Assembly: GCA_036675645.1 (NCBI GenBank)
Contig: JAKFEP010000016.1
Coordinates: 1-16,675 of the forward strand
Direction of reading: 5' to 3'
DNA length: 16,675 nt
Origin: Methylotenera_A sp036675645
Lineage (GTDB): Bacteria; Pseudomonadota; Gammaproteobacteria; Burkholderiales; Methylophilaceae
Every line of letters begins with the position of its first letter. Positions within the stretch are counted from its first letter, which is position 1. The translations under genes and the position numbers were made by a program. The notes under the pieces were generated by a model. The model was not told the DNA's origin and did no database searches. It saw only the letters and a list, made by a program, of their open reading frames with translations. Shown here piece after piece: positions 7,671-14,634 of the stretch.

Positions 7671-8084
7671 GTGCACAAATTCAATTTTGACCTTGTTAAA
7701 TGCGCTCCGATACTTGGTTTTTAACAACTCTTGCGCATATTCCTCGTTGCCCATTCGATGCTGCCCCAAGGCGACACCTGCGCATCCATGAAACTCCGCA
7801 TACGCTTTACACACGGCATCGTACTCAGACAAATGCCCAAAAAGCACTTGCGCTTCACCATGAAGCCACTTTCCCAAAGAACCATGATTATCTTGATACA
7901 CTTTTGTTAACTCAAAACCTGCATCGTTTGCGCCATGCATGACTTCTATAAATCTTTCATGCCATGCAATATGTGCGCTCAATACTTGCTCAAGATTCAA
8001 TCCACATGGGGCCTCATCTGTTAGTGCTGCTTTAACACTTGTATCAAAATAGTCTTCATCTTCAAACCAAGCCAATAGTTCCAT
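7629..8084 (-). CDS. Stand-alone CZB-domain-like protein with incomplete zinc site
   Basis: 151 residues, no signal peptide or membrane segment. It resembles the chemoreceptor zinc-binding (CZB) domain: LSAHIAWHERF (H38, W41), then DNHGSLGKWLHGEA (65-78) and YAEFHGCAG (95-103). Known CZB domains, such as that of the diguanylate cyclase DgcZ, bind zinc with one His, one Cys in a CxLGxW motif and two His in HxxFH. Here the Cys position is G68 and the first His of HxxFH is Y95, so only H38 and H99 of the four ligands remain. H67 and C92 lie nearby and could substitute. CZB proteins tune chemoreceptors or diguanylate cyclases, so a link to the GGDEF protein three genes away is possible but unproven. 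The start ATG has a TAGGA site 7-8 bases before it, within a duplicated block (8081-8122). The 3' end overlaps bpt by 42 bases. Confidence 0.75.
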   Translation of the reverse strand: MELLAWFEDEDYFDTSVKAALTDEAPCGLNLEQVLSAHIAWHERFIEVMHGANDAGFELTKVYQDNHGSLGKWLHGEAQVLFGHLSEYDAVCKAYAEFHGCAGVALGQHRMGNEEYAQELLKTKYRSAFNKVKIEFVHLFSAARFKPFAVY

Positions 8085-8122
8085 TTTGGTTTCCTACCTT
8101 TCCATTCTGGTTTCCTACCTTT
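8081..8122 (-). repeat. 21-bp tandem duplication of a start codon and ribosome binding site
   Basis: Two adjacent 21-base units (8081-8101 and 8102-8122) differ at a single base. Read leftward, each holds an AAGGTAGGAAACC ribosome binding region followed by an ATG. The inner copy provides the start of the CZB-like gene (8084). The outer copy has its own ATG at 8105-8103, which opens a three-codon frame (Met-Glu-Arg) ending in TAG at 8096-8094. That stop overlaps the TAGGA ribosome binding site of the real gene. Confidence 0.9.
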
Positions 8123-8242
8123 TTTGTTAGTATTTTTGTACTTAATACAGCAGCATAAATCTTGCCAACCTTTGAAATCTTGTTTATGTGATTGATTTTA
8201 TTTAATAAATTGTTGACTAAAATTAATTAAAGAGGCGCTATG

Positions 8243-8271
8243 TGATGTAAATCCAGCATAAATGCTACAAT
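8243..8271 (+). promoter_or_regulatory. Putative extended -10 promoter of tyrA-aroA-cmk
   Basis: TGC followed by TACAAT (8266-8271) makes an extended -10 element with five of six consensus bases. The -35 region about 17 bases upstream (near 8243-8248, TGATGT) is poor, as is common with extended -10 promoters. Transcription would start near 8278, leaving a leader of about 38 bases before the TTG of tyrA. Confidence 0.4.
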
Positions 8272-8315
8272 ACGGCCTTAAATTTTTACCACTCACTTTT
8301 GCAAAAATATAGATT

Positions 8316-9212
8316 TTGAAAAAACTCGTTATCTTTGGTGTAGGCCTAATTGGTGGCTCGGTTGCACTTGCCTTAAAAAAGGCAGGTAGTGCAGCGCATA
8401 TCGTGGGGGTTGGGCGCACAGAGAAAAGCTTGCAAACCGCTTTTGAGCTAGGCGTGATTGATTCGACAGAGACCGATGTCGGCAATGCGCTCAACGCTGC
8501 TGATTTAGTGTTGATTGCCGCGCCTGTGGCGCAAACCAGAACCATATTACAAAGCATCCAGCCACATTTAAACGCTCACACAGTGATTACCGATGCGGGT
8601 AGCACCAAGGGCGATGTGTTAGCCGTTGCGCGTGAGGTTTTAGGCGCGCAGTTTAGCCAGTTTGTCGGCGGCCACCCAATTGCTGGTGCGGAAAAATCTG
8701 GCGTTACCGCTGCGACAGCAGATTTATTTGTTGGCAAAAACGTCGTACTTACACCTGTTTTTTCGCCCACGCCAGAGACTACCAATAATGAAACCAATCG
8801 CCATGCGGTTCGAGTGACGTCTGAATTATGGGTTACATGTGGCGCAAATGTGAGTGAAATGCCTGCCGAAACGCACGACAACATCTTTGCCGCGGTAAGC
8901 CACTTGCCACATTTGCTGGCATTTACTTTAGTAGATGATATTGCCTCGCGCCCCAACGCAGAACAATTATTCAGCTTTGCTGCCAGTGGCTTTAGGGATT
9001 TTACGCGCATTGCTGGTAGCCATCCTGAAATGTGGCGAGATATTAGCCTTGCCAATAAAACAGCATTATTAAGTGAAATTGCGGCTTTTGAAAATGAGTT
9101 AAGTCAATTGAAACAGTTACTTAAAAGTGAAGATGCTGAGGGCTTGCAAGCGCTTTTTGAGCGTGCCAGTGTTGCGCGGAACAATTGGGCGAAAGAAAGA
9201 GAAAAACAGTAA
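8316..9212 (+). CDS. tyrA: Prephenate dehydrogenase
   Basis: 298 residues. It oxidises prephenate to 4-hydroxyphenylpyruvate (or arogenate to tyrosine in some bacteria) with NAD(P), the committed step to tyrosine. The N-terminal Rossmann fold has GVGLIGGS (8-15). GSTKGD (95-100) and GGHPIAGAEKSGV (118-130) form the substrate-site blocks, and HDNIFAAVSHLPH (187-199) is the helical-domain motif. No chorismate mutase or ACT domain is fused. The start is a TTG; the protein begins MKKLVIFGVG, so the nucleotide-binding motif sits at the usual distance from the N-terminus and no better start exists. No Shine-Dalgarno sequence is visible. aroA begins three bases after its stop, so the two are co-transcribed. 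Whether it prefers prephenate or arogenate cannot be read from the sequence. Confidence 0.94.
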   Translation: MKKLVIFGVGLIGGSVALALKKAGSAAHIVGVGRTEKSLQTAFELGVIDSTETDVGNALNAADLVLIAAPVAQTRTILQSIQPHLNAHTVITDAGSTKGDVLAVAREVLGAQFSQFVGGHPIAGAEKSGVTAATADLFVGKNVVLTPVFSPTPETTNNETNRHAVRVTSELWVTCGANVSEMPAETHDNIFAAVSHLPHLLAFTLVDDIASRPNAEQLFSFAASGFRDFTRIAGSHPEMWRDISLANKTALLSEIAAFENELSQLKQLLKSEDAEGLQALFERASVARNNWAKEREKQ

Positions 9213-9215
9213 TTT

Positions 9216-10517
9216 ATGGAACAAAAGCATTTACCCGCAGCCACCCATGCGGAAGGGTCCATCACCCTACCTGGTAGCAAAAGTATCTCAAACCGCACTT
9301 TGTTACTGGCTGCATTAGCAAGCGGCACTACTGAAATTCGTGACTTATTAGTTTCTGATGACACATCGCGCATGCTTGAAGCACTGGAAACATTAGGCGT
9401 AAAGTTAGAAAAATTGACGGCCACTGATTGGCGCGTTCATGGCTGTGCTGGTAACTTTCCCAATAAAGGCACCCTTGATAACCCAGTGGATTTATTTTTG
9501 GGCAATGCGGGCACTGCATTTAGGCCCCTTACCGCCGCGCTGGCTTTATCAGGTGGGCATTACACGCTTAGTGGCGTGCCACGTATGCATGAGCGCCCCA
9601 TTGGTGATTTGGTAGATGCGCTCAAACAAATTCATGCCAAAATTGACTACCGAGAAAACTTCAACTACCCACCACTCCATATCTCTCCTGCTGACATTAA
9701 AATTGGCCGCCCAATACAGATTAGCGGAGATGTTTCTAGTCAGTTTTTAACGGCACTACTCATGGCTTTGCCACTCAGTACGCAAGGGGCCACTATTGAG
9801 GTGGTAGGCGAGCTGATTTCTAAACCTTACATTGATATCACACTGAATCTAATGGCTCGGTTTGGGGTGAAAGTAGAACGTGATGGTTGGCAACGTTTTG
9901 TCGTGCCCGCAAACAGCAAATATTTATCTCCTCAAGAAACATTTGTAGAAGGTGACGCTTCTAGCGCTTCTTACTTTTTAGCCGCTGGCGTAATTGCTGG
10001 CAATGTAACAGTACGAGGCATTGGTGCAGATAGCATTCAAGGTGATATTAAATTTACTGAAGCTTTAGCGCAAATGGGCGGCATTATTGATTATGGTCAA
10101 AACCAAGTCTCAGCAAGTAAACCAAACACTGCAAAATTACAATCCATTACTATGGATTGTAATCACATTCCTGATGCAGCCATGACTTTAGCCATTTTGG
10201 CTTTATTCGCGGACGGAACTACTTGGTTGCAAAATATAGGCAGTTGGCGCGTAAAAGAAACTGACCGTATTGTCGCAATGGCTATCGAATTGCGAAAAGT
10301 GGGTGCGATTGTGGAAGAAGGTTACGATAACATCAAAATAACGCCACCTGCCAAACTCACCCCTAATGCGGTGATTGATACTTATGACGACCACCGCATG
10401 GCGATGTGCTTTTCGCTCGTCAGCTTAGGTGGTATGCCGATTACCATTAATGACCCCAAATGCGTGGCAAAAACTTTCCCAAATTATTTTGAAGAATTTG
10501 CAAAAATTGTCAGTTGA
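9216..10517 (+). CDS. aroA: 3-phosphoshikimate 1-carboxyvinyltransferase (EPSP synthase)
   Basis: 433 residues. It joins phosphoenolpyruvate to shikimate 3-phosphate in the cytoplasm, the sixth step of the shikimate pathway. Motifs: LPGSKSISNRTLLLAAL with K22, LFLGNAGTAFRPLTAAL (93-109), SGDVSSQFLTALL (170-182), HIPDAAMT (317-324, D320 matching the catalytic Asp), RVKETDR (345-351) and DDHRMAMC (391-398). The LGNAGTA loop with its second glycine is the glyphosate-sensitive class I form. tyrA lies three bases upstream, and the frame of cmk overlaps the last 11 bases. Placement between tyrA and cmk-rpsA-ihfB is common in beta- and gammaproteobacteria. Identity is secure. Confidence 0.97.
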   Translation: MEQKHLPAATHAEGSITLPGSKSISNRTLLLAALASGTTEIRDLLVSDDTSRMLEALETLGVKLEKLTATDWRVHGCAGNFPNKGTLDNPVDLFLGNAGTAFRPLTAALALSGGHYTLSGVPRMHERPIGDLVDALKQIHAKIDYRENFNYPPLHISPADIKIGRPIQISGDVSSQFLTALLMALPLSTQGATIEVVGELISKPYIDITLNLMARFGVKVERDGWQRFVVPANSKYLSPQETFVEGDASSASYFLAAGVIAGNVTVRGIGADSIQGDIKFTEALAQMGGIIDYGQNQVSASKPNTAKLQSITMDCNHIPDAAMTLAILALFADGTTWLQNIGSWRVKETDRIVAMAIELRKVGAIVEEGYDNIKITPPAKLTPNAVIDTYDDHRMAMCFSLVSLGGMPITINDPKCVAKTFPNYFEEFAKIVS

Positions 10518-11196
10518 TTCAGGCACTTCAAGCACTATTCCAGTCATCGCAATTGATGGCCCTTCTGCCAGTGGCAAAGGTACGGTTGCGCAATTAGTAG
10601 CAGATAAGCTTGGTTTCCACTATTTAGATTCCGGAGCTTTATACCGAATCGTCGCGCTTGCGGCACAGCAGCATAAAATAAACTGGAGCAACGCCGAAGC
10701 GTTGGGTGCGTTAGCAACAACGCTGAATATTCGCTTTAAAGAAAGCGATATTTACTTAAATGACATACTCATTACCGAGTTAGTGCGTACGGAAGAAATT
10801 GGCCGCGGTGCATCAGAAGTCGCCGTTCACCCACAAGTACGGGCAGCCTTATTAGATTTACAGCGCGACTTTAGAAAATTACCAGGCTTGGTGGCCGATG
10901 GCCGCGATATGGCCAGCGTGGTATTTACCGATGCAAAACTCAAAATATTCCTCACAGCTAGCGTAGGAGTTCGTGCTGAGCGCCGCTATAAACAGCTCAA
11001 AAATAAAGGCTTGAACGCAGATTACGACAACATTTTAGCCGATTTACAACAGCGCGATTTACGCGACAGTGCCCGCTGCGCTTCACCACTGCTACAAATG
11101 CCAACAGCCCTATTACTAGACACGACCCAGCGCGATATTCAGCAGACGGTAGATTTTGTATTAACTGCCTATAAAAACTTGCATAATTTTAAATAA
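10507..11196 (+). CDS. cmk: Cytidylate kinase
   Basis: 229 residues from a TTG at 10507 (Escherichia coli 227). It phosphorylates CMP and dCMP with ATP. The P-loop is GPSASGKGT (18-26), followed by LDSGALYR (40-47, nucleotide monophosphate site), LVADGRDMASVVF, and RRYKQLKNKG with the following RDLRDSARCASPL as in the lid and CMP-binding region. The frame is open further upstream inside aroA, but the extra residues there do not look like Cmk. TTG at 10507 gives MSVDSGTSSTIPVIAIDGP, the spacing seen in homologues, with GAAGAA about 10 bases before it. It overlaps the aroA stop by 11 bases, so translation is probably coupled. rpsA follows after 195 bases with its own promoter. Confidence 0.94.
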   Translation: MSVDSGTSSTIPVIAIDGPSASGKGTVAQLVADKLGFHYLDSGALYRIVALAAQQHKINWSNAEALGALATTLNIRFKESDIYLNDILITELVRTEEIGRGASEVAVHPQVRAALLDLQRDFRKLPGLVADGRDMASVVFTDAKLKIFLTASVGVRAERRYKQLKNKGLNADYDNILADLQQRDLRDSARCASPLLQMPTALLLDTTQRDIQQTVDFVLTAYKNLHNFK

Positions 11197-11212
11197 AAAC
11201 CTATTTAAGTCA

Positions 11213-11241
11213 TTGAACATAAGCCATTTTTTGTGTAAGAT
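11213..11241 (+). promoter_or_regulatory. Putative sigma70 promoter of rpsA
   Basis: TTGAAC (11213-11218), a spacer of exactly 17 bases, and TAAGAT (11236-11241) match a sigma70 promoter (four of six at each hexamer). The start of transcription would be near 11248, giving a leader of about 144 bases. A 9-base inverted repeat (TGAACATAA at 11214-11222, TTATGTTCA at 11254-11262) overlaps the -35 and flanks the -10, so it could be an operator. Confidence 0.5.
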
Positions 11242-11247
11242 GCACGA

Positions 11248-11391
11248 TTCGTGTTATGTTCATAGATATGGCATAACGTTTAATTAACTGCCCCACTGCT
11301 AGGTGGGAATACTTTATAGGCCAATATTTTAATAAACTATCATGTTTAATAAAAATATAGCTTAAGTAATTTTTTAGGTATCTTTAATTTA
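11248..11391 (+). promoter_or_regulatory. Structured 5' leader of rpsA, possible S1 autoregulation site
   Basis: From the predicted transcript start to the ATG the leader can form two hairpins. GTTATG (11253-11258) pairs with CATAAC (11272-11277), with inner CAT/ATG pairing. CCCAC (11292-11296) pairs with GTGGG (11303-11307) around a six-base loop. The only Shine-Dalgarno-like sequence, AGGT at 11376-11379, is about 12-13 bases from the ATG, too far to be strong. In Escherichia coli the rpsA leader is also structured, has a poor Shine-Dalgarno sequence, and is the target of autogenous control by S1. A similar role here is inferred. Confidence 0.4.
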
Positions 11392-12909
11392 ATGGCTTCT
11401 ACTTCTAATTCAACTCCATCCTCTTCAATGGAATCCTTTGCCGCGCTTTTTGAAGAAAGCTTAGCGCGCCAAGAAATGCGCTCGGGCGAAGTAATTACCG
11501 CCGAGGTGATTTCAATCGACAGCGACCACGTAATTGTTAATGCTGGCTTAAAATCTGAAAGCGTAATTGACGTAAACGAATTTAAAAACGCTCAAGGTGA
11601 GCTTGAAGTAGCCGTAGGCGACTTTGTCAAAGTATGTATTGAAAAATTAGAAGATGGTTTTGGCTCTACGCAACTTTCGCGCGAAAAAGCGAAGAAAATG
11701 CAAGCTTGGCTGGATTTAGAAGATGCGATGAACGAAGGTCGTGTCGTTAAAGGCTTTGTCAGCGGCAAAGTTAAAGGTGGCTTGCGTGTAGCAGTTAATG
11801 GCATTATGGCTTTCCTACCAGGTTCATTGGTAGATGTGCGTCCTGTAAAAGACACTACTCCATTCGAAAACAAAGAATGGGATTTCAAAGTTATCAAATT
11901 AGACCGCAAACGTAACAACATCGTGGTTTCTCGCCGTGCGGTAATGGAAGTTTCTGCTGGTGCAGACCGTGAAGCATTGATGGGCTCATTGACAGAAGGT
12001 GCAGTCGTTAAAGGTATCGTTAAAAATATCACTGACTACGGCGCATTTGTAGACTTGGGCGGTATCGATGGCTTATTACACATTACTGACTTGGCATGGC
12101 GTCGCGTTAAGCACCCATCAGAAGTGCTGACAGTAGGCGAAGAAGTTGAAGCGAAAATCCTGAAATTCGATCAAGAGAAAAACCGCGTTTCATTAGGTAT
12201 TAAACAATTAGGCGACGACCCTTGGGTGGCATTAACCCGTCGTTACCCAGTTAGCACACGCCTATTCGGTAAAGTGTCTAACATTACTGATTACGGCGCG
12301 TTCGTTGAAGTAGAGCCAGGCATTGAAGGTTTAGTCCATGTATCTGAAATGGATTGGACCAACAAAAACATTCATCCAGGCAAAATCGCGCAATTGGGTG
12401 ACGAAGTAGAAGTGATGATTTTAGAGATTGATGAAGAACGTCGTCGTCTATCACTAGGCATGAAACAGTGTAAAGCTAACCCGTGGGATGATTTCTCAGC
12501 TACACACGCTAAAGGCGACAAAGTATCTGGTCAAATCAAATCAATTACCGATTTTGGCGTGTTTATTGGCTTGCCAGGTGGTATTGATGGTTTAGTGCAT
12601 TTGTCTGATTTATCTTGGACACAAACCGGTGAAGAAGCGATTCGTAACTTTAAAAAAGGCGACGAGCTTAACGCAGTAATCTTAGCGATTGATGTGGAAA
12701 AAGAACGTATTTCATTGGGTGTTAAACAATTGACCGATGATCCTTCAGGCGCGACTGCATCTGTGACTGCTGATGATAAATCAGCTAAACCGAAAGCAAA
12801 ACCAGCAAAAACTAAAGCAGAAGCACCTTCTGCTGAAGATGCAGCGGCGGCTTCTGGTTCTACTAACCTTGGCGCATTACTCAAAGCCAAAATGGATAGC
12901 AAAAAATAA
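11392..12909 (+). CDS. rpsA: 30S ribosomal protein S1, five-domain form
   Basis: 505 residues, shorter than the roughly 557-570 usual in proteobacteria. S1 binds mRNA on the 30S subunit and helps start translation. The N-terminus has the ribosome-binding signature MESFAALFEESLARQEMRSG. S1 repeats lie near 32-98, 115-184, 202-271, 287-358 and 375-446; the last four hold the usual ITDYGAFV- or GLVH-type cores and end in SLGxKQ. After the fifth repeat (SLGVKQLTDDP) the sixth S1 domain found in E. coli is missing. Instead there is a Lys/Ala/Pro/Glu-rich tail (about 455-487) ending in GSTNLGALLKAKMDSKK, which resembles the extreme C-terminus of betaproteobacterial S1 proteins. So the sixth domain appears lost internally rather than by a frameshift. 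It lies between cmk and ihfB, the normal place. Confidence 0.96.
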   Translation: MASTSNSTPSSSMESFAALFEESLARQEMRSGEVITAEVISIDSDHVIVNAGLKSESVIDVNEFKNAQGELEVAVGDFVKVCIEKLEDGFGSTQLSREKAKKMQAWLDLEDAMNEGRVVKGFVSGKVKGGLRVAVNGIMAFLPGSLVDVRPVKDTTPFENKEWDFKVIKLDRKRNNIVVSRRAVMEVSAGADREALMGSLTEGAVVKGIVKNITDYGAFVDLGGIDGLLHITDLAWRRVKHPSEVLTVGEEVEAKILKFDQEKNRVSLGIKQLGDDPWVALTRRYPVSTRLFGKVSNITDYGAFVEVEPGIEGLVHVSEMDWTNKNIHPGKIAQLGDEVEVMILEIDEERRRLSLGMKQCKANPWDDFSATHAKGDKVSGQIKSITDFGVFIGLPGGIDGLVHLSDLSWTQTGEEAIRNFKKGDELNAVILAIDVEKERISLGVKQLTDDPSGATASVTADDKSAKPKAKPAKTKAEAPSAEDAAAASGSTNLGALLKAKMDSKK

Positions 12910-12936
12910 TTAATCATTAAGAGGCAAGCATAAGCC

Positions 12937-13221
12937 ATGACAAAATCTGAGTTAATTAATTTACTAGCAGAACGTTTTCCACAATTAGTGGTGAAAGATG
13001 CAGAGCTATCGGTTAAAGCCATTTTAGATGCGATGACCGATAACCTGTCCACTGGCGAACGTATCGAAATCCGTGGCTTTGGTAGTTTTAGTTTAAATTA
13101 CCGCCCGCCACGTTTGGGCCGCAACCCTAAAACCGGAAGCAAAGTGCAGGTGCCTGCCAAGCATGTGCCACACTTTAAAGCGGGTAAAGAATTACGTGAT
13201 CGCGTGGATTCTGCAGCTTAA
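12937..13221 (+). CDS. ihfB: Integration host factor subunit beta
   Basis: 94 residues, exactly the Escherichia coli length. With IHF-alpha it forms a heterodimer that binds specific DNA sites and bends them sharply, affecting transcription, recombination and replication. It starts MTKSELINLLAERFP. The DNA-binding arm contains GFGSFSLNYRPPRLGRNPKT, with P64 in NPKTG being the residue that intercalates in the minor groove. The C-terminal VPAKHVPHFKAGKELRDRV is typical of the beta subunit. GAGG lies about 14 bases before the ATG, rather far. It follows rpsA after 27 bases and is followed by a strong terminator, so rpsA-ihfB likely form one transcript. The alpha subunit is not in the window. Confidence 0.96.
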   Translation: MTKSELINLLAERFPQLVVKDAELSVKAILDAMTDNLSTGERIEIRGFGSFSLNYRPPRLGRNPKTGSKVQVPAKHVPHFKAGKELRDRVDSAA

Positions 13222-13237
13222 TATTAATTGGTTTAAT

Positions 13238-13266
13238 AAAGGCGCTTGTTTCAAGCGCCTTTTTTT
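13238..13266 (+). terminator. Strong intrinsic terminator after ihfB
   Basis: AAAGGCGCTTG (13238-13248), loop TTT, CAAGCGCCTTT (13252-13262): an 11-bp perfect stem with a G+C-rich core, followed by a run of Ts to 13266. It closes the rpsA-ihfB transcript 17 bases after the ihfB stop. Because of it, lapB needs its own promoter. Confidence 0.92.
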
Positions 13267-13380
13267 ATGTCATTTATATAATGCTTTTTAGAATAATTAG
13301 CGAGTAAGTCCAAGCACAGGTAAAATATTACAAGTTAAAATGTGACCCAATAAATGTGACAGGAAAATGTCTATCAACCT

Positions 13381-14610
13381 ATGAATATCGAATTTGAATA
13401 CTGGTGGTTACTGATTTTACCCTTGTTTTTTACGCTGGGCTGGATAGCCGCACGTGTCGATATTAAACAACTGATAGCCGAATCAACCACACTGCCCGCG
13501 GCCTACTTTAAAGGTTTGAACTTTCTGATTAGCGATCAACACGCAAAAGCGGTTGAAGCCTTTTCTGAAGCGGTGCAAGCCAACACTGATTCACTAGAGC
13601 TGCATTTTGCACTGGGCAGTTTATTTAGACGCACTGGCGAAACCGACCGCGCTATTAACATGCATTTGAATTTGTTAGATAAAAAAGAACTCACTGAAAA
13701 TCAAAAAACTGCGGTGAAAGCTGAGTTGGCGCAAGACTATTTAAAGGCCGGCTTGTATGACCGTGCTGAAGAGTTATTTAAAGGCCTGGATGATACGCGC
13801 TATCGACAACCTGCCTTGCATGCATTGCTGGAAATATATGTGCGGGAGCGTGAATGGTTGCGTGCCATAGAAACTGCTACCGAACTTGAGCGCTTGTCTG
13901 GTGTTCCTTTCAGGCGCGAGATTGCCCAATATTATTGTGAGCTTGCCATGAATGAAATCATCGCGCAGCAGCAAGATGCAGCGCGTGTGCAGCTTGACTT
14001 AGCCTTGGATGCCAACAAAAATTGTGTACGGGCTAACGTGTTGCTTGGTGATTTAGAAGCAAGCAATGGTGCGCATCAAGCAGCCATTTCAGCGTGGAAG
14101 CGCATTGAGTATCAACAACCCGAATACTTAGGCCTGGTTGCCAATAAAATGCTTAAAAGCTACCGTGCACTGGAACCCGTAAACGGCGGTCAACTAAAAC
14201 AAGGCTTAGCCCAACTAAATACTTATTTGGAAACTTATAAGCTACCCTCACTGATGGCAGCATTATACGAAGCCACCCTGGCTGAAGAAAGTCCAGAAAA
14301 AGCGGTCAAACTAGCCAGAAATGAGCTGATACGCCAGCCAAGCCTCACTACGTTGGACCAGTTGCTACAGGCGCGCGCCATGGCAGATGAAACCAGCACC
14401 AAGAAACAAGCCAATAACCAGGACATTCAATTGATGCAGCAAACTGTGCGCAATGCGATAGGCAACCGTGCAGCTTATCATTGCGACCATTGCGGCTTTC
14501 GTGCCAAACAACACCATTGGCAATGCCCGGCTTGCAATGCGTGGGAAGCTTTGCCAGCTGAGCCAAGCGAAGCGATTAGCCGCGAAATGACCGTAAAGAA
14601 ATCAAAATAG
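13381..14610 (+). CDS. lapB: Lipopolysaccharide assembly protein LapB (YciM)
   Basis: 409 residues (Escherichia coli 389). LapB is an inner-membrane protein that regulates LPS synthesis by steering FtsH towards LpxC. Residues about 7-24 (YWWLLILPLFFTLGWIAA) are the membrane anchor; the rest is cytoplasmic. Tetratricopeptide repeats fill about 37-330, with clear helices such as YFKGLNFLISDQHAKAVEAF and AELAQDYLKAGLYDRAEEL. The C-terminus is the rubredoxin-like metal domain YHCDHCGFRAKQHHWQCPAC with C368, C371, C382 and C385, as in LapB. A tail of about 20 residues follows. It sits after ihfB and before pyrF, as in many proteobacteria. The small membrane gene lapA, often found just before lapB, is absent from the 159-base gap. 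AGGA at 13361-13364 is rather far from the ATG. Confidence 0.93.
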   Translation: MNIEFEYWWLLILPLFFTLGWIAARVDIKQLIAESTTLPAAYFKGLNFLISDQHAKAVEAFSEAVQANTDSLELHFALGSLFRRTGETDRAINMHLNLLDKKELTENQKTAVKAELAQDYLKAGLYDRAEELFKGLDDTRYRQPALHALLEIYVREREWLRAIETATELERLSGVPFRREIAQYYCELAMNEIIAQQQDAARVQLDLALDANKNCVRANVLLGDLEASNGAHQAAISAWKRIEYQQPEYLGLVANKMLKSYRALEPVNGGQLKQGLAQLNTYLETYKLPSLMAALYEATLAEESPEKAVKLARNELIRQPSLTTLDQLLQARAMADETSTKKQANNQDIQLMQQTVRNAIGNRAAYHCDHCGFRAKQHHWQCPACNAWEALPAEPSEAISREMTVKKSK

Positions 14611-14634
14611 TAAAAAACAATAGAAAGTAACCAA

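Noticed and set aside
8198..8557. Leftward 119-codon open frame over the tyrA promoter and 5' end
   Set aside because: Mostly antisense to tyrA, with low-complexity Ser/Ala/Pro composition and no recognisable motif.
8576..9055. Leftward 159-codon open frame inside tyrA
   Set aside because: Antisense to a well-matched tyrA; no domain or ribosome binding site.
11342..11365. Seven-codon frame in the rpsA leader
   Set aside because: No ribosome binding site and AT-rich sequence; short frames of this size are expected by chance.
12531..13052. Leftward 173-codon open frame across the end of rpsA and start of ihfB
   Set aside because: It lies antisense to two secure genes, has a serine/alanine-rich composition typical of a reverse frame, and shows no known domain.
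13277..13282. Perfect TATAAT between the ihfB terminator and lapB
   Set aside because: No -35 element or extended -10 fits; the -35 position falls in the terminator stem. It may still contribute to lapB expression, but I cannot support a promoter call.
13367..13384. Five-codon frame (Met-Ser-Ile-Asn-Leu) whose TGA overlaps the lapB ATG
   Set aside because: The arrangement is suggestive of coupling, but AGGA lies only two bases before its ATG, too close for good initiation; it is likely chance.
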